Origin: Aurantiochytrium sp. KH105
Taxonomy: Eukaryota > Sar > Bigyra > Thraustochytrida > Thraustochytriidae
Direction of reading: 5' to 3'
DNA: 64,000 nt
Assembly (NCBI GenBank): GCA_003116975.1
Contig: BGKB01000012.1
Span: forward strand, 62,001-126,000
Position numbers and translations under genes: made by a program. Within the stretch, counting starts at the first letter, position 1, and each line of letters begins with the position of its first letter. Positions 9,987-19,537 of this stretch are shown piece by piece. The notes below the pieces were generated by a model. It was given only the letters and a program-made list of their open reading frames with translations. It was not told the DNA's origin and searched no databases.

Positions 9987-12900
9987 ATGGAGATCGGTCG
10001 GCGAAGGAAGCGCGTCGAGCAGACGCTGCCAGACGCGCCGAGATCCAGCAAGCAGCTCAGCCAGCGGACTGGGTATGACGGTCCAGCATGGATCGAAAGG
10101 CGCAGGTCAGGGTATCGTGGCAAGGCGTGGTTTGACCTCGCGTCGCTGCCGCGTAGCGTCAAGCGAGAAAAGCCGAGCAGCGCTCACTTACCGAAAGGCC
10201 CGTCTACACTTATCGCCCGAGCTCCTGAGCTTGAACCTGTGCCCGATCTTCTGCACGTGCTCCGAAGACACACAGCATCGGAATATTCTCCCAGTGCAAA
10301 GTCAGCGCCCTCCCCGCTTCGATCAGACGATCGAGTTGAGTATCGCCAAGATGCCAACCAAGAACACTGTGCTTGCTTTGAGGAAGAGGGAAGGAGCCGC
10401 GACGAGAGACTGCGCATACTTGCGCAACTCGCTCGCGAGGAAATGGCTGCCGCCGACCGCGCAGCTGAGGAGGATCTCGCAAAGCGAATTCGCGAGACTG
10501 TGCTTGCGACGGCAGAGGCTCGCCGACTTGAGCTTGGTGTGTACGAACGCCTCATTAATAAACTCAATATGGATGCGACGGAGAATGTTTCGTCAGCAGA
10601 GTATCACCTACCACGGACACTCAAGCTCATGGACGCAAAGGATGCAAGCGAGCGTGCGCAAGAATCCGGCGTTCGACGAAACTGGCCCATACTCAAAGTT
10701 GAATTCGACCGACACGGCGGCGTTCTTTCCATCTCGCAGCTACGAGAAGCGCTCGCGCGCTGCGGTCTGACGGCTCCTCATGCCGGCCGTGTGGTGCTCC
10801 GCGCAGCAGCCTTACTTCTCCCCGGTGACGACCTTCTTTCGTACGACGAGATGTTTCAGTATTACTTTCACGATCAAGCAAATGGGTATGAGACTGACTC
10901 GGATGCCGAAGCAGAAATTTTGGAAGCGACTCAAGAAGATGTCGCCGAGCCCGTTCAAGCTGAAAAACTAGCAACAAGTGACGACGACGACGAGACTTGC
11001 CTTTATGCGCGGCGAATCAAAAGACTTCGACGCAAAATCAAGGCAGCGGTACAATCCAAAGGAGTTCCTGTTGTGTCTGTGGGTACCCTCTCACCCTCGC
11101 AAAGGAGATCGAGCGCTGCTGACAGCTGTTTTGGTGGATCGAGAGAAAAGAGCACATGCTTTGGCGAAGCGGACATTGAAAGCATTTTGGACCTTGTGGG
11201 TTACTCGATCAAGTTTCTGAGGCAAATCGACAAAGAGTGGCTTGCTGGGAAACCGTATCGCAAATCGAGCGTGGTCTTGACGCAAGGTTCGCGCGAGGAG
11301 CTTCCCTCGCTTATTCAGCAACCACAGGAGAAGCTCGTGTTCCATCCCAACTGGCTTCCGGGTCAGACGAGCGCTCGGTCTCTTGGCATGCAAGACTCGC
11401 TCGCGGGCGCTGTCGCAGTTGTGAGAATTCGCGCGGTGAACGCCATGAACGCTCTTGCACGCGGTGCCCTCGTGCGTTCCCGAGCCAGATATATTTACGA
11501 GGAAACCATCATCGCCAAAGCCTATCATTTACGAGTGATACGTCTTATCCGAAAATGGTTCGCGTGGAATCGCACTCTGCAATTCATGAACAAAAACGTC
11601 CGCAAGGTATTTTGCCGGTGGCGCAGTCGTGTGCGTCGGCTGCACAAGGAGCGAGAGTTTTTCCGACTTACGTTTTGGCCCTTTTATGTCTGGCGCCGAT
11701 TCGCACGTCAGCAAGCTGTCGCCAAAGACAAGGCACGGTTTCTCAAACGCGTTTGGAACACTCTTGTGACTTTGCGACATTTCCGAGCGTGGTCAAGGCA
11801 GCTTCGGAACTCGAAGCTACTTGCCTCGCAGGCCATGCTGCAGCTGCTGGGGCGCCAGGGTCGCGAGGCCGAGCGTCACTTTCTTGCGTGGCGACAGCAC
11901 ACTATTCAGGCGACACGTATCCGGAATGCTTGGCAGCAACGTGGCACCAAGCTCAGAGAGACTGTCTTGCGGGACCGCACACGTCGGTATTGGTGCGTCT
12001 GGAAGCTGTTTGCTCGCGCGACGCGTCGCTCGCGTCGTACAATCCTGCGGTACTATAACGTTGTGCCTGGCCCATTTGCCAAAAAGCAGCAGTACTATCG
12101 CGCTCAATTGCACCTTTCAGAGCGTGCATACGTACCTGAGGAGCAAATGCCCGTGCCTCTTTGGCCTTCGCTTTCACTTTTTCTGGGACTTGAAGATGTC
12201 GACTTTGTCAAGAAGCGCCCACTTCTTTGCGCTGCTCTGGAAAAGTTTCACAGCGAAGTTAAGGAGCGGACAAGGCTCGGCCGTATAACGATGTGTATTG
12301 AGCGCAATCGTCTCGGTGGGGACGTCTTTAAGAACTGGTGCGAGGTCGTGGAGGCTGGACAAAAGGACAGGTTCGCGTGGCATTTCTACATCACTCGTCT
12401 CCAACGAGTCGCTTTCCGCGCCTGGGATAGCGTCACCTCGCACAAGGCCCGGCCCAAGCGAGGCCTCAAATCAAGAGGAGGAGATAGATTATTGCAACGG
12501 GGTGCTCGCGATAGTGTCGATCTTGCTGGTGGCATTGGTGTCGGTGCAGATGGACAGGACGATGCTACCAACACAATGAGGCACCGCAAGACTCTCTTTG
12601 TGGCAGGAATGACAGTATCAGACGAGAGTACGGACGCACAATCCAGGGTTGACGCGCTTACACAGCGGCGCGAAAGCTTGCGAAAGCTGCAACGCGAACG
12701 CTTCGAAAGGTCAAGTCAATTTTTGGGGGACCCGAATTATCGCAAACAGAGCCTGCGAAACGCCACTGCAGCGGCAAGCAAGGTGCGTCGCGAGAGGCTT
12801 TCACGGATGGTCAAACTCCAAGAGCACGACGAGCGACTTCGGCTTGCCCAAGAAAATCTCGAAATTAGCGAGTCAAGTGCCGCAGAGCTCCTCGAGGAGC

Positions 12901-15215
12901 GCCGTCTCCAACTGGAGGAGAAGAAGCGATTGCAAATGGAGCACGCTCAGCGACTGCGCGCCATGCGCGCCCGTATGATGCACAATGCCTTGTACTCTGT
13001 CTTTGAACAGCTTGAGCGTGATCGCATGGACACAGTGATGCGTACGTGTTTCCGCATGCTACGTTTCCCTGTAATTGCGCGCAAGTCGTTTGGACTCATG
13101 CAGCACAAGCGACTCGAGAACTGGCTTCGCATTTGCGCGCGCTTCCGCAAGCTCTATCGCTCGATGCCGCGGTACTACCGTTTGCGCCTCAAGCTTGCCA
13201 CCTTTAACAAGTGGCTTCACTTTCTGGACGCCCGCATTCGAACGGAAACGCCGGGACTTCGCGAAGAGATCAACTCGCGCCGTCAGCGGCTCACCATGCT
13301 CAGCTCTTACTTGCGCGAGCGAGGCGAAGAGATCATTTCGATTCCAGAGGATGCAAAGGTGTGGTTTTTGCGCTGGGTGGAATTCGCGCAGCGCGCCCAT
13401 GCGCGGCGTCGCATCGAGCAGTTGCTGCGCGAACGGGCACGGCTGGGACTTTTGCAGCGAGTCCTTGCCGGATGGCGACTAGGCATTAAGACGATGCACA
13501 GCGCAAGCTTGCGGCAAGTCCAGGGCTCAGAAGTGTTTGCGACTGCGCGATGCATCGCTGATCTCGACAAGTGGAAATGCCGCTTCATATCCTTGGAGCG
13601 ACGCATGCTCTCTTCGCAACTGCGGAGGCGAAACCGCTTCGTTGCGTCGAGCGTGCGGTACTCTGTGCTTGGACCCGAGCGGCAGATGGCAACCCTGCTC
13701 AAACGCGTGTTGGACAAACATACCACCCTCACACATCGACGTCTCGACTTGGAGATGCGCTTGCTTTGTTCGGCCTTTAATGAACGCGGCACGTACACAT
13801 ACTCGGACAAGCGAACGCGGTGTGTGGGCTTGCCGCTTGACAAAGCAAGCGGAGCGCGACACTACTCCGATGTGCTTATGGAAACGAGCGTGAATGTGCA
13901 TTGTGTCATCGTGGCCGTGACCGAGGGTATGGTGGTGGGTCTCCAATTACGATTTCGCAGCGGGCCCGTTGGGGCCTCTCGTGTGTGGCAGGGGCCAGTG
14001 CATGGTTTTACTCGGGCGCAGTCCGCAGGCGGTCCTTTGCCTGGTGGAGCAGGGACAGGCGAGCTGGACATGGACGAAGGAGAGATGCTTTCGAGCGGAG
14101 CGGGGGGCAGAGCAGGTGTGGGGCCCAAGCCGTCGGCAGGTTCCGGTCCGAATGGCAAAGGGCCATCGCATGGATTCGGGCACGCTCAAGGTCTGAAAAC
14201 ATTCGAGTTTCAGATGCAGGACCCGCATGAGCGCATTACACAGGTTGAGGGGTATGCTATGCACAACATGGTCGCAGGCAAACTTCGCTTCCGCACGAGT
14301 AACGGGCGGGTGTCGCCCTGGTATGGCTCATGCGAGAATGGCAAGCGGTTCTCCATTCCCGAGGCGCCCGAAATGACGTCATTTGGAAAGCGGCGCTTCG
14401 AGGAAGAATTCATTGTCGGATTCTATGGCGCTTGCACGAACAATGCTATCCTCACACTCGGTGTCCTTTTGCGTCAAGTGGAGAAGAAGAACGTCTTTTC
14501 TCGATGCTGGCTCGACCGCGTAGACTCGCTCATGGACATGGACGATGGATCGGGAGAAATGGATGAGGTGAACATCGAGGAGCAGCAGGCCTTTATCGAT
14601 CAGCTCAAGCTTGCACACCAGCAACAATTCAACTCGGTGCTTGCAATGCGACGCGCCGACGTCGAGACAGCTCTCGAGCGCTCCGCGCAGCTAGCACGGC
14701 GGATGCGATACGGCGCGGTGGTTCCACGCGCACTCACCAAAGTTCGTGTCATTGCTGGCGTGATGCGCTGGCTCTTTAATGCCTTGTCCAGGAAGCTCGT
14801 CAAGTTCGATGCTCGGATGCACCGCGTAGCCATGGTGTCGATGCAGGACGGTGCGCTTTCGCGCGGGTACATGATGATCCAGCAGGGAAATACGCGGCTG
14901 CGGAACGCCAAGAAGCAGCTCCGACGCCTCGAAGGTCTTGCGTTTCGTTCTCAACGAGGTTGCCTGGGTTCAAGTACGGCCGCAGCGACGCTCACGGAAG
15001 CCGAGATCGGCGAGAAACGCTTTTTGGAGTTGCAAGCCGCCATGGAGCACCAGCGTCGCGAGCTTGCAGATGCGGAGACTCTGATTATGCAAGGTCGTGC
15101 AAGCGTAGATCACGGGCTGCACAACATGCCCAAGCTCGACACGAGTCTGCGGACCTTGGCGTACTATGAGCATTTGGTTCACTTGGCGCAGATTAAGGAC
15201 CAGATTGGCGCTTGA
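9987..15215 (+). CDS. Sfi1-type Trp/Arg repeat protein with jacalin-like domain
   Basis: A 1742-residue protein. The N-terminal 200 residues are charged and helical. A degenerate EF-hand pair seems to lie at about 234-290 (LKVEFDRHGGVLSISQLREAL). Residues about 508-820 hold repeated helices with the Sfi1 signature of a Trp followed by basic residues (RLIRKWFAWNRTL, KVFCRWRSRVRRL, HFLAWRQHTIQ, YWCVWKLFARATRR). Sfi1 repeats bind centrin at basal bodies. Another set occurs around 990-1180. Residues about 1300-1500 form a jacalin-like lectin fold (ERITQVEGY, LRFRTSNGRVSPWYG, EEEFIVGFYGACTNNAILTLGVL), interrupted by a Gly-rich insert. A coiled coil closes the protein. The start is the ATG at 9987; an overlapping upstream frame on this strand has no domain. 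The stop abuts a run of 21 G. Confidence 0.8.
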   Translation: MEIGRRRKRVEQTLPDAPRSSKQLSQRTGYDGPAWIERRRSGYRGKAWFDLASLPRSVKREKPSSAHLPKGPSTLIARAPELEPVPDLLHVLRRHTASEYSPSAKSAPSPLRSDDRVEYRQDANQEHCACFEEEGRSRDERLRILAQLAREEMAAADRAAEEDLAKRIRETVLATAEARRLELGVYERLINKLNMDATENVSSAEYHLPRTLKLMDAKDASERAQESGVRRNWPILKVEFDRHGGVLSISQLREALARCGLTAPHAGRVVLRAAALLLPGDDLLSYDEMFQYYFHDQANGYETDSDAEAEILEATQEDVAEPVQAEKLATSDDDDETCLYARRIKRLRRKIKAAVQSKGVPVVSVGTLSPSQRRSSAADSCFGGSREKSTCFGEADIESILDLVGYSIKFLRQIDKEWLAGKPYRKSSVVLTQGSREELPSLIQQPQEKLVFHPNWLPGQTSARSLGMQDSLAGAVAVVRIRAVNAMNALARGALVRSRARYIYEETIIAKAYHLRVIRLIRKWFAWNRTLQFMNKNVRKVFCRWRSRVRRLHKEREFFRLTFWPFYVWRRFARQQAVAKDKARFLKRVWNTLVTLRHFRAWSRQLRNSKLLASQAMLQLLGRQGREAERHFLAWRQHTIQATRIRNAWQQRGTKLRETVLRDRTRRYWCVWKLFARATRRSRRTILRYYNVVPGPFAKKQQYYRAQLHLSERAYVPEEQMPVPLWPSLSLFLGLEDVDFVKKRPLLCAALEKFHSEVKERTRLGRITMCIERNRLGGDVFKNWCEVVEAGQKDRFAWHFYITRLQRVAFRAWDSVTSHKARPKRGLKSRGGDRLLQRGARDSVDLAGGIGVGADGQDDATNTMRHRKTLFVAGMTVSDESTDAQSRVDALTQRRESLRKLQRERFERSSQFLGDPNYRKQSLRNATAAASKVRRERLSRMVKLQEHDERLRLAQENLEISESSAAELLEERRLQLEEKKRLQMEHAQRLRAMRARMMHNALYSVFEQLERDRMDTVMRTCFRMLRFPVIARKSFGLMQHKRLENWLRICARFRKLYRSMPRYYRLRLKLATFNKWLHFLDARIRTETPGLREEINSRRQRLTMLSSYLRERGEEIISIPEDAKVWFLRWVEFAQRAHARRRIEQLLRERARLGLLQRVLAGWRLGIKTMHSASLRQVQGSEVFATARCIADLDKWKCRFISLERRMLSSQLRRRNRFVASSVRYSVLGPERQMATLLKRVLDKHTTLTHRRLDLEMRLLCSAFNERGTYTYSDKRTRCVGLPLDKASGARHYSDVLMETSVNVHCVIVAVTEGMVVGLQLRFRSGPVGASRVWQGPVHGFTRAQSAGGPLPGGAGTGELDMDEGEMLSSGAGGRAGVGPKPSAGSGPNGKGPSHGFGHAQGLKTFEFQMQDPHERITQVEGYAMHNMVAGKLRFRTSNGRVSPWYGSCENGKRFSIPEAPEMTSFGKRRFEEEFIVGFYGACTNNAILTLGVLLRQVEKKNVFSRCWLDRVDSLMDMDDGSGEMDEVNIEEQQAFIDQLKLAHQQQFNSVLAMRRADVETALERSAQLARRMRYGAVVPRALTKVRVIAGVMRWLFNALSRKLVKFDARMHRVAMVSMQDGALSRGYMMIQQGNTRLRNAKKQLRRLEGLAFRSQRGCLGSSTAAATLTEAEIGEKRFLELQAAMEHQRRELADAETLIMQGRASVDHGLHNMPKLDTSLRTLAYYEHLVHLAQIKDQIGA

Positions 15216-15236
15216 GGGGGGGGGGGGGGGGGGGGG
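15216..15236 (+). repeat. G21 homopolymer directly after a stop codon
   Basis: Twenty-one consecutive G follow the TGA stop (15213-15215) of the Sfi1-like gene without a single spacer base. It lies in the short convergent interval before the bL27m gene. Such a run could form G-quadruplexes and is prone to length error in sequencing. Confidence 0.95.
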
Positions 15237-15374
15237 CGACGAGCTGTTTAATGCGCGAATTTGGCACGAGACTGACTCTTCATCTCTCTAGTCTGATGAT
15301 AATGAATAAGAAAAGGAAACAAGACAAGGAGGAAGCGAGGTTTGCAAATCTATCGGTGGCAATATTTCATAGGT

Positions 15375-15920
15375 CTAGGTGCGCCGGTAAAGAGGAGGCC
15401 ACAAAACATCGGCAATGCCGATACTTGCAGGCTCAACACCATGTGGCACGACATGGACAAACTTGCGGAGAACAAACTTGGACCGCGACTGCTTGTGGGG
15501 GACGCGAACGTAGGAAAATTGCACAAAGCCTTCAGTGAGCGCGAAGATGGTGTGATCCTTGCCGATGCCGACGTTCTTGCCCGGGTGCGTGGGCGTGCCG
15601 CGCTGGCGGACGATGATGTTCCCGGGGATGACCTTTTCGCCGCCAAACTTCTTCACGCCGAGCCTCTTTCCCGCGGACTTGCGGCCGTTCTTGGACGACC
15701 CTGCCGCCTTCTTGCTCGCGTGGCGCACGCTCTGGCCCAGCAGGCCTCCCAGGCCCAGCGCCAGGTCTCCGCCGGCGCCGCTGCCTGCCTGCGCGAGCGC
15801 CGCCTCCAGCAGCGGCGCCCGCGCCGCCGCGCCCGCCATCGGCGCCCAGCGCCCGCCCGCGCCGCCGGCCCCGGCCCGGGCCGCGCCCAGGCCCGCCGCG
15901 CGGACCGCGCTGCGCAGCAT
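15375..15920 (-). CDS. mrpl27: Mitochondrial ribosomal protein bL27m
   Basis: A 181-residue protein. The core at about residues 65-130 is unmistakable bL27: [19 protein letters not shown], then [39 protein letters not shown] and [12 protein letters not shown]. bL27 sits near the peptidyl transferase centre of the large ribosomal subunit. Residues 1-60 ([17 protein letters not shown]...) are rich in Ala, Gly and Arg without acidic residues, as expected for a mitochondrial presequence. The frame extends further upstream to a GTG at 16043 at the edge of the CATT tract, but the ATG at 15920 gives a sensible targeting peptide and is chosen. A C-terminal extension of about 45 residues ([20 protein letters not shown]) follows the bacterial-length core. 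It converges on the Sfi1-like gene. Confidence 0.93.
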   Translation of the reverse strand: MLRSAVRAAGLGAARAGAGGAGGRWAPMAGAAARAPLLEAALAQAGSGAGGDLALGLGGLLGQSVRHASKKAAGSSKNGRKSAGKRLGVKKFGGEKVIPGNIIVRQRGTPTHPGKNVGIGKDHTIFALTEGFVQFSYVRVPHKQSRSKFVLRKFVHVVPHGVEPASIGIADVLWPPLYRRT

Positions 15921-17336
15921 CCCGCTCTCCGCGACTCGCTCGCGCTCGCGTGCTCGCGGCCCTCGCGCTCGCGGCTTTGCTCGCGCTCTGCCGCTGCTGC
16001 TGCTGCTGCTGCTGCTTTCTTGGTCGCTCGTTCTCGTCTTCACTCATTCACTCATTCATTCATTCATTCATTATTAAGATTCATTCATTCTTTCACTTGT
16101 CATGCACTCACTGTCATGCATTCATTCATTCATTCATTCATTCATTCATTCATTCACTGTCATTCATTCATTCATTCATTCATTCACTGTCATTCATTCA
16201 CTGTCATTCATTCACCATGGTCACTGTCACTGTCATTCATTCATTCATTCATTCTTTCATTCATTCATTCATTCATTCATTCATTCATTCATTCATTCAT
16301 TCATTCATTCATTCATTCATTCATTCATTCATTCATTCATTCATTCATTCATTCATTCATTCATTCATTCATTCATTCATTCATTCACTGGCACTTGTCA
16401 TTCAGTCATTCTTCATGTTTGCTTGGCTGGCTGCAGGCCGCTCCCTCTGTCGCCTCCCGACTTCTACTTCGCAGCCTCTCAGCCATGGCAGAGGAAGTCG
16501 GGGCTGAGCACGCTGAAGAGGAAATTGGCGCCGGCCAAGTGGGACTCTGCCTCGCCTCGCCCTCCCGCGCAGCCTCCCTCGCGTCGCCAGCCGCGCCCTG
16601 CTGCAGTCCCTCCCTCGCGCCCCCCCCCCGCAAGTAAGGCGCGGACGGAAAAGGGTTGCGCAGAGGGAGAGGCGCATGGCGTGCACGGTATCGGGTCTTG
16701 GGGTCGGGGCACGCACGCCATGGTGCTGCCGCTGATTGATGACGGGCGCAAGGCGGGATGCGGGCTGGCCGAGGTCTGCCTCGGCCTCGGCTCTGTCCGC
16801 GATCGTTTGTTCGGCCCGGCGAGGCTCCCTGGGCGGCCGCGGCCTCCCCTGCGCCTGGATCGCGACGCGTGCCTTCGACTCCCTTATAACTGTGACGGAC
16901 GAGGCGGTGACTCACTCTCTGTCAGGGTGAAGCGAAGTGACAGAGCGGCGAGGTCGAAAAAACGAAGCAAAACGTTTAGGCTCGAGGGACCGCGCCCGCG
17001 GCGGAGGCTCGCGCGCGGCCCTCGTTCCGCGCGGGGCCCTGCCGCCTCGCGCGCGCCCCCTCCGCCTGCGCCGCCTGCGCGGCCTGCGCGGCCTGCCTGC
17101 GTCCTCGGGCCGGGCGAGCGAGTCGAACCGAGTTGGCCCCGAAGGCGGACCCCGGGGGCGGCAGTCGCAGGCGGAGGTCCTCCCTCCCTCTCTCCCTCCC
17201 TCCCTCCCTCTCTCCTGCCCGTCTTCTCCGCCTTCCCGAGACGGGCAGGCCGCGCGGACTCGCGCTCGCGGGCCGCGGCGCGCGCGCAGGAGCGGGGGAA
17301 GAAAAGGAAACGAGCCAGGGAAACCGGGCGGCCGGA
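15921..17336. other. Divergent spacer between bL27m and seven-pass protein genes
   Basis: About 1.4 kb holding the CATT tract (separately listed), a CTG/GCT run near 15993-16016, GC-rich low-complexity sequence, and a pyrimidine stretch of CCCT units near 17178-17220 just upstream of the next start. Long frames here, including one translating the CATT tract as repeated HSFI, are products of repeat composition and not believed to be genes. Confidence 0.6.
16041..16395. repeat. (CATT)n microsatellite, about 350 bp
   Basis: Tandem CATT units run through most of this interval, interrupted between about 16065 and 16257 by short ACTGT, AAGATT and CACCATGGT pieces. It is nearly perfect from about 16258 to 16386. 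The minus strand, which is the sense strand for bL27m, reads AATG repeats. The tract begins about 120 bases upstream of the bL27m ATG. Confidence 0.97.
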
Positions 17337-18857
17337 ATGGCGTTTTATCTGTGCACGAGCACGTCGCGGTCCGTGTCGCTCGGCGTGGCCTCCTTCTATA
17401 CGGCCGTCTATGTCGTCTTCTTTGTGCTGGCGTTCGTCGTGGCCCTCAGGCACTGCATGTACGAGTTCTGGATCGCGCCCTTGGTCACCGCGCTCGTCCT
17501 CTTGAACGCATCCTACCTTGCGGCAGTGGAACCGGGAGATCTCACGCCGGCTGAGGCGCAGTTCACGCTCGCGCTCCTCGTCTTCGACGCCTTCACCATA
17601 CCACTATACATCCTTCAGCTCTTCGAGCTCACTTTCATGGTGCACCGAAATCGCTCGGTCAATTTTTGCTGCGTTCAACTCGAGGAAGTGGGCTCTCGTC
17701 GGGCGAGCCAGCGGCTTCTATGCGTACGCCTCCTTGCTCGAGGGCTCATTCTCGCGCTGGCAGTTCTCGCGCTCGCGAGCCAGTCACTCAAGGTTTCCGG
17801 CCTCAACGCGGACCTGGTGGTCGCGGAAAATGTGACTCTTTGCTCCCGTGGCGTCTTCGCTACGTATTTATATCCCGAGCTCGACAATGAGTACTTTTCG
17901 CGCGGCAACGCGAAACAAACGCTCGAAGTGGTTGTTGATCTATTGCAACCATTGGTGCTTCTTCTCTCGGCAGCCTATTTGGGATTGCTTTTGTGGCGAT
18001 ACGGAACTTTTTATGCCTTTCGGCCCAGTTCTCTTTACCTCAATCCGTGGGTGGCCCTTTCGGTTTTTTCACTCGCGTTTCTCATTGCCATGTTTTTCTA
18101 CACGTCCTTTAGCGCATTCACATTGGCGCTTCTCATTCTGCAAATAGCCTGCTTCCTCATCACCAAGCTTGTTATTGATGAGCTCCATGCATTTCACGAC
18201 TTGAACGACTACCTCGAAAAGTCGCAGCGTCGCATGGAACCGACTCCCGGGGCACAAGGATCGGAGGACAGCGACCACGCTGCACAGGGATTTGCCCAGA
18301 CCCTAGCGCGGCATGCTACGAGTTCACGTGTGGCCAATGGGGATGACGCAGAGGTTGACAAACTTGAGAATGGAGAGGCACATACTCTCGAGGACAAGAC
18401 TCGCGCAGGCTTTGCGCGGAACGCAATCGCGCCGCATGAAATGCGGGTCAGTCGACGTGCGGAAGGTCGCAAAGAGCTGCTTCACAGCCACTCTCTCCCG
18501 CTGCACCTTTCAGGGTCCGCAAATCGAGGCGTCGCTCTACCGCTATATCCTGATGACGTTAGTGCAGAAGCAGATGATGGCCACGTCCTCGCGGAGGTGT
18601 CCATCCATATTCCTCGACACCAAGGTCGAGACCACGACATGAACGCAAACGTGCAGCCCCCTCTTTCAGTCGCTCAATCCTTGAAAGGAGGAATTGACAG
18701 CAAGGAGCACAATGCCGATGGAAGTGGGAGGCCAATGACGATGAGCTTTGACCTTGGCGCGGAGAACGCCGGCAAGGCTCGATCAAGAAGCCAGATCAGT
18801 GAGGTAACCATCTGTGAAGACGACGTCGACGACGAAGACGACGACGACGACGATAGC

Positions 18858-18902
<45 letters not shown>

Positions 18903-19139
18903 ATCAACAATAACAATGATGGCGAGCACGGCGACGAAAAGAATACGTCCGGCGGTTTCGGCGAGCACGGACATTGTAGACGCAGCGAAACCGGCGGGAT
19001 CTGCGCGTCAACAGTCGCGTCGCAGCCGCTGTCTCCTCTATCGTCGTCATCGTCGTGCGAGCAGGGAGCAGAAGACGAGGTCAATAAGTCGGCAGACGGA
19101 AAAGAAGAATCGCAGTCCACGGCCTTTGTTCTCACCTGA
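17337..19139 (+). CDS. Seven-pass membrane protein with acidic/poly-Asn cytoplasmic tail
   Basis: A 600-residue protein starting at the ATG at 17337 (MAFYLCTSTSRSV). The frame continues upstream through Pro/Arg/Ser low complexity, which is not believed to be coding. The first 285 residues contain about seven hydrophobic segments: near 15-38 (FYTAVYVVFFVLAFVVAL), 43-62, 77-98, 127-150, 197-220, 236-258 and 259-282. A long hydrophilic tail follows. The tail ends in an acidic run (DDVDDEDDDDDD), about 17 Asn encoded by an AAC array near 18857-18905, and a Ser-rich terminus. The topology suggests a receptor- or TMEM-like protein of the THH1/GPR137 kind, but no diagnostic motif was recognised. It is divergent from bL27m and convergent with the FNDC3-like gene. 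Confidence 0.75.
18857..18912 (+). repeat. (AAC)n trinucleotide array encoding poly-Asn
   Basis: Roughly seventeen AAC codons, ending with AATATC and AATAAC variants, lie inside the coding region of the seven-pass protein. They are preceded by a GAC/GAA-rich stretch encoding Asp and Glu. Confidence 0.9.
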
Positions 19140-19537
19140 TTGTTGAAAGGAACCTTTCATGACTGTGTCTGTGGCTGTCAGTATGCGAAGGAGACTCTAT
19201 GCATGTACATATTCACCGAAAAGGAGGTTCATGATTGTAGTTCGCCATAAGAGAAAAATCACGTCCAGCTAGTTCACGCGCGAACAAAGTAACGAGCGCA
19301 GCGCACAATAACCAATGCTTCAGCACACATGCAAGTCACGGAGGAGAAAGCCAGAGAGGTTGCTACAAGATTGATCATTGTTAGGGCTATAACAATCTGA
19401 AAATCTGCCTCCAAGCGGCCGAAGCGCGCGGGCCTGTCAAAAGCATAAATTGTCGCACAAGTAGTTTTTATACAAAAGAAATATTGTGTTCCATTCAGAC
19501 GGTGCCACGCCAGTGGCAATCGACAAAATCAAAGATT
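19140..19537. other. Convergent intergenic region
   Basis: Nearly 400 bases between the stops of the seven-pass protein (plus) and FNDC3-like (minus) genes. It is AT-richer than the flanking genes and presumably holds both 3' untranslated regions. No gene seen. Confidence 0.6.

Noticed and set aside
9838-10770. Plus-strand frame of 310 codons overlapping the Sfi1-like gene start
   Set aside because: Overlaps the Sfi1-like coding region in another frame and is Ser/Arg-rich with no domain.
16041-16395. CRISPR-like array
   Set aside because: The units are four bases long with no spacers; it is a microsatellite. No other repeat-spacer pattern was found in the window.
15342-17505. Plus-strand frames encoding repeated HSFI
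   Set aside because: They are translations of the CATT microsatellite, which has no stop in any plus-strand frame, and of bL27m antisense sequence.
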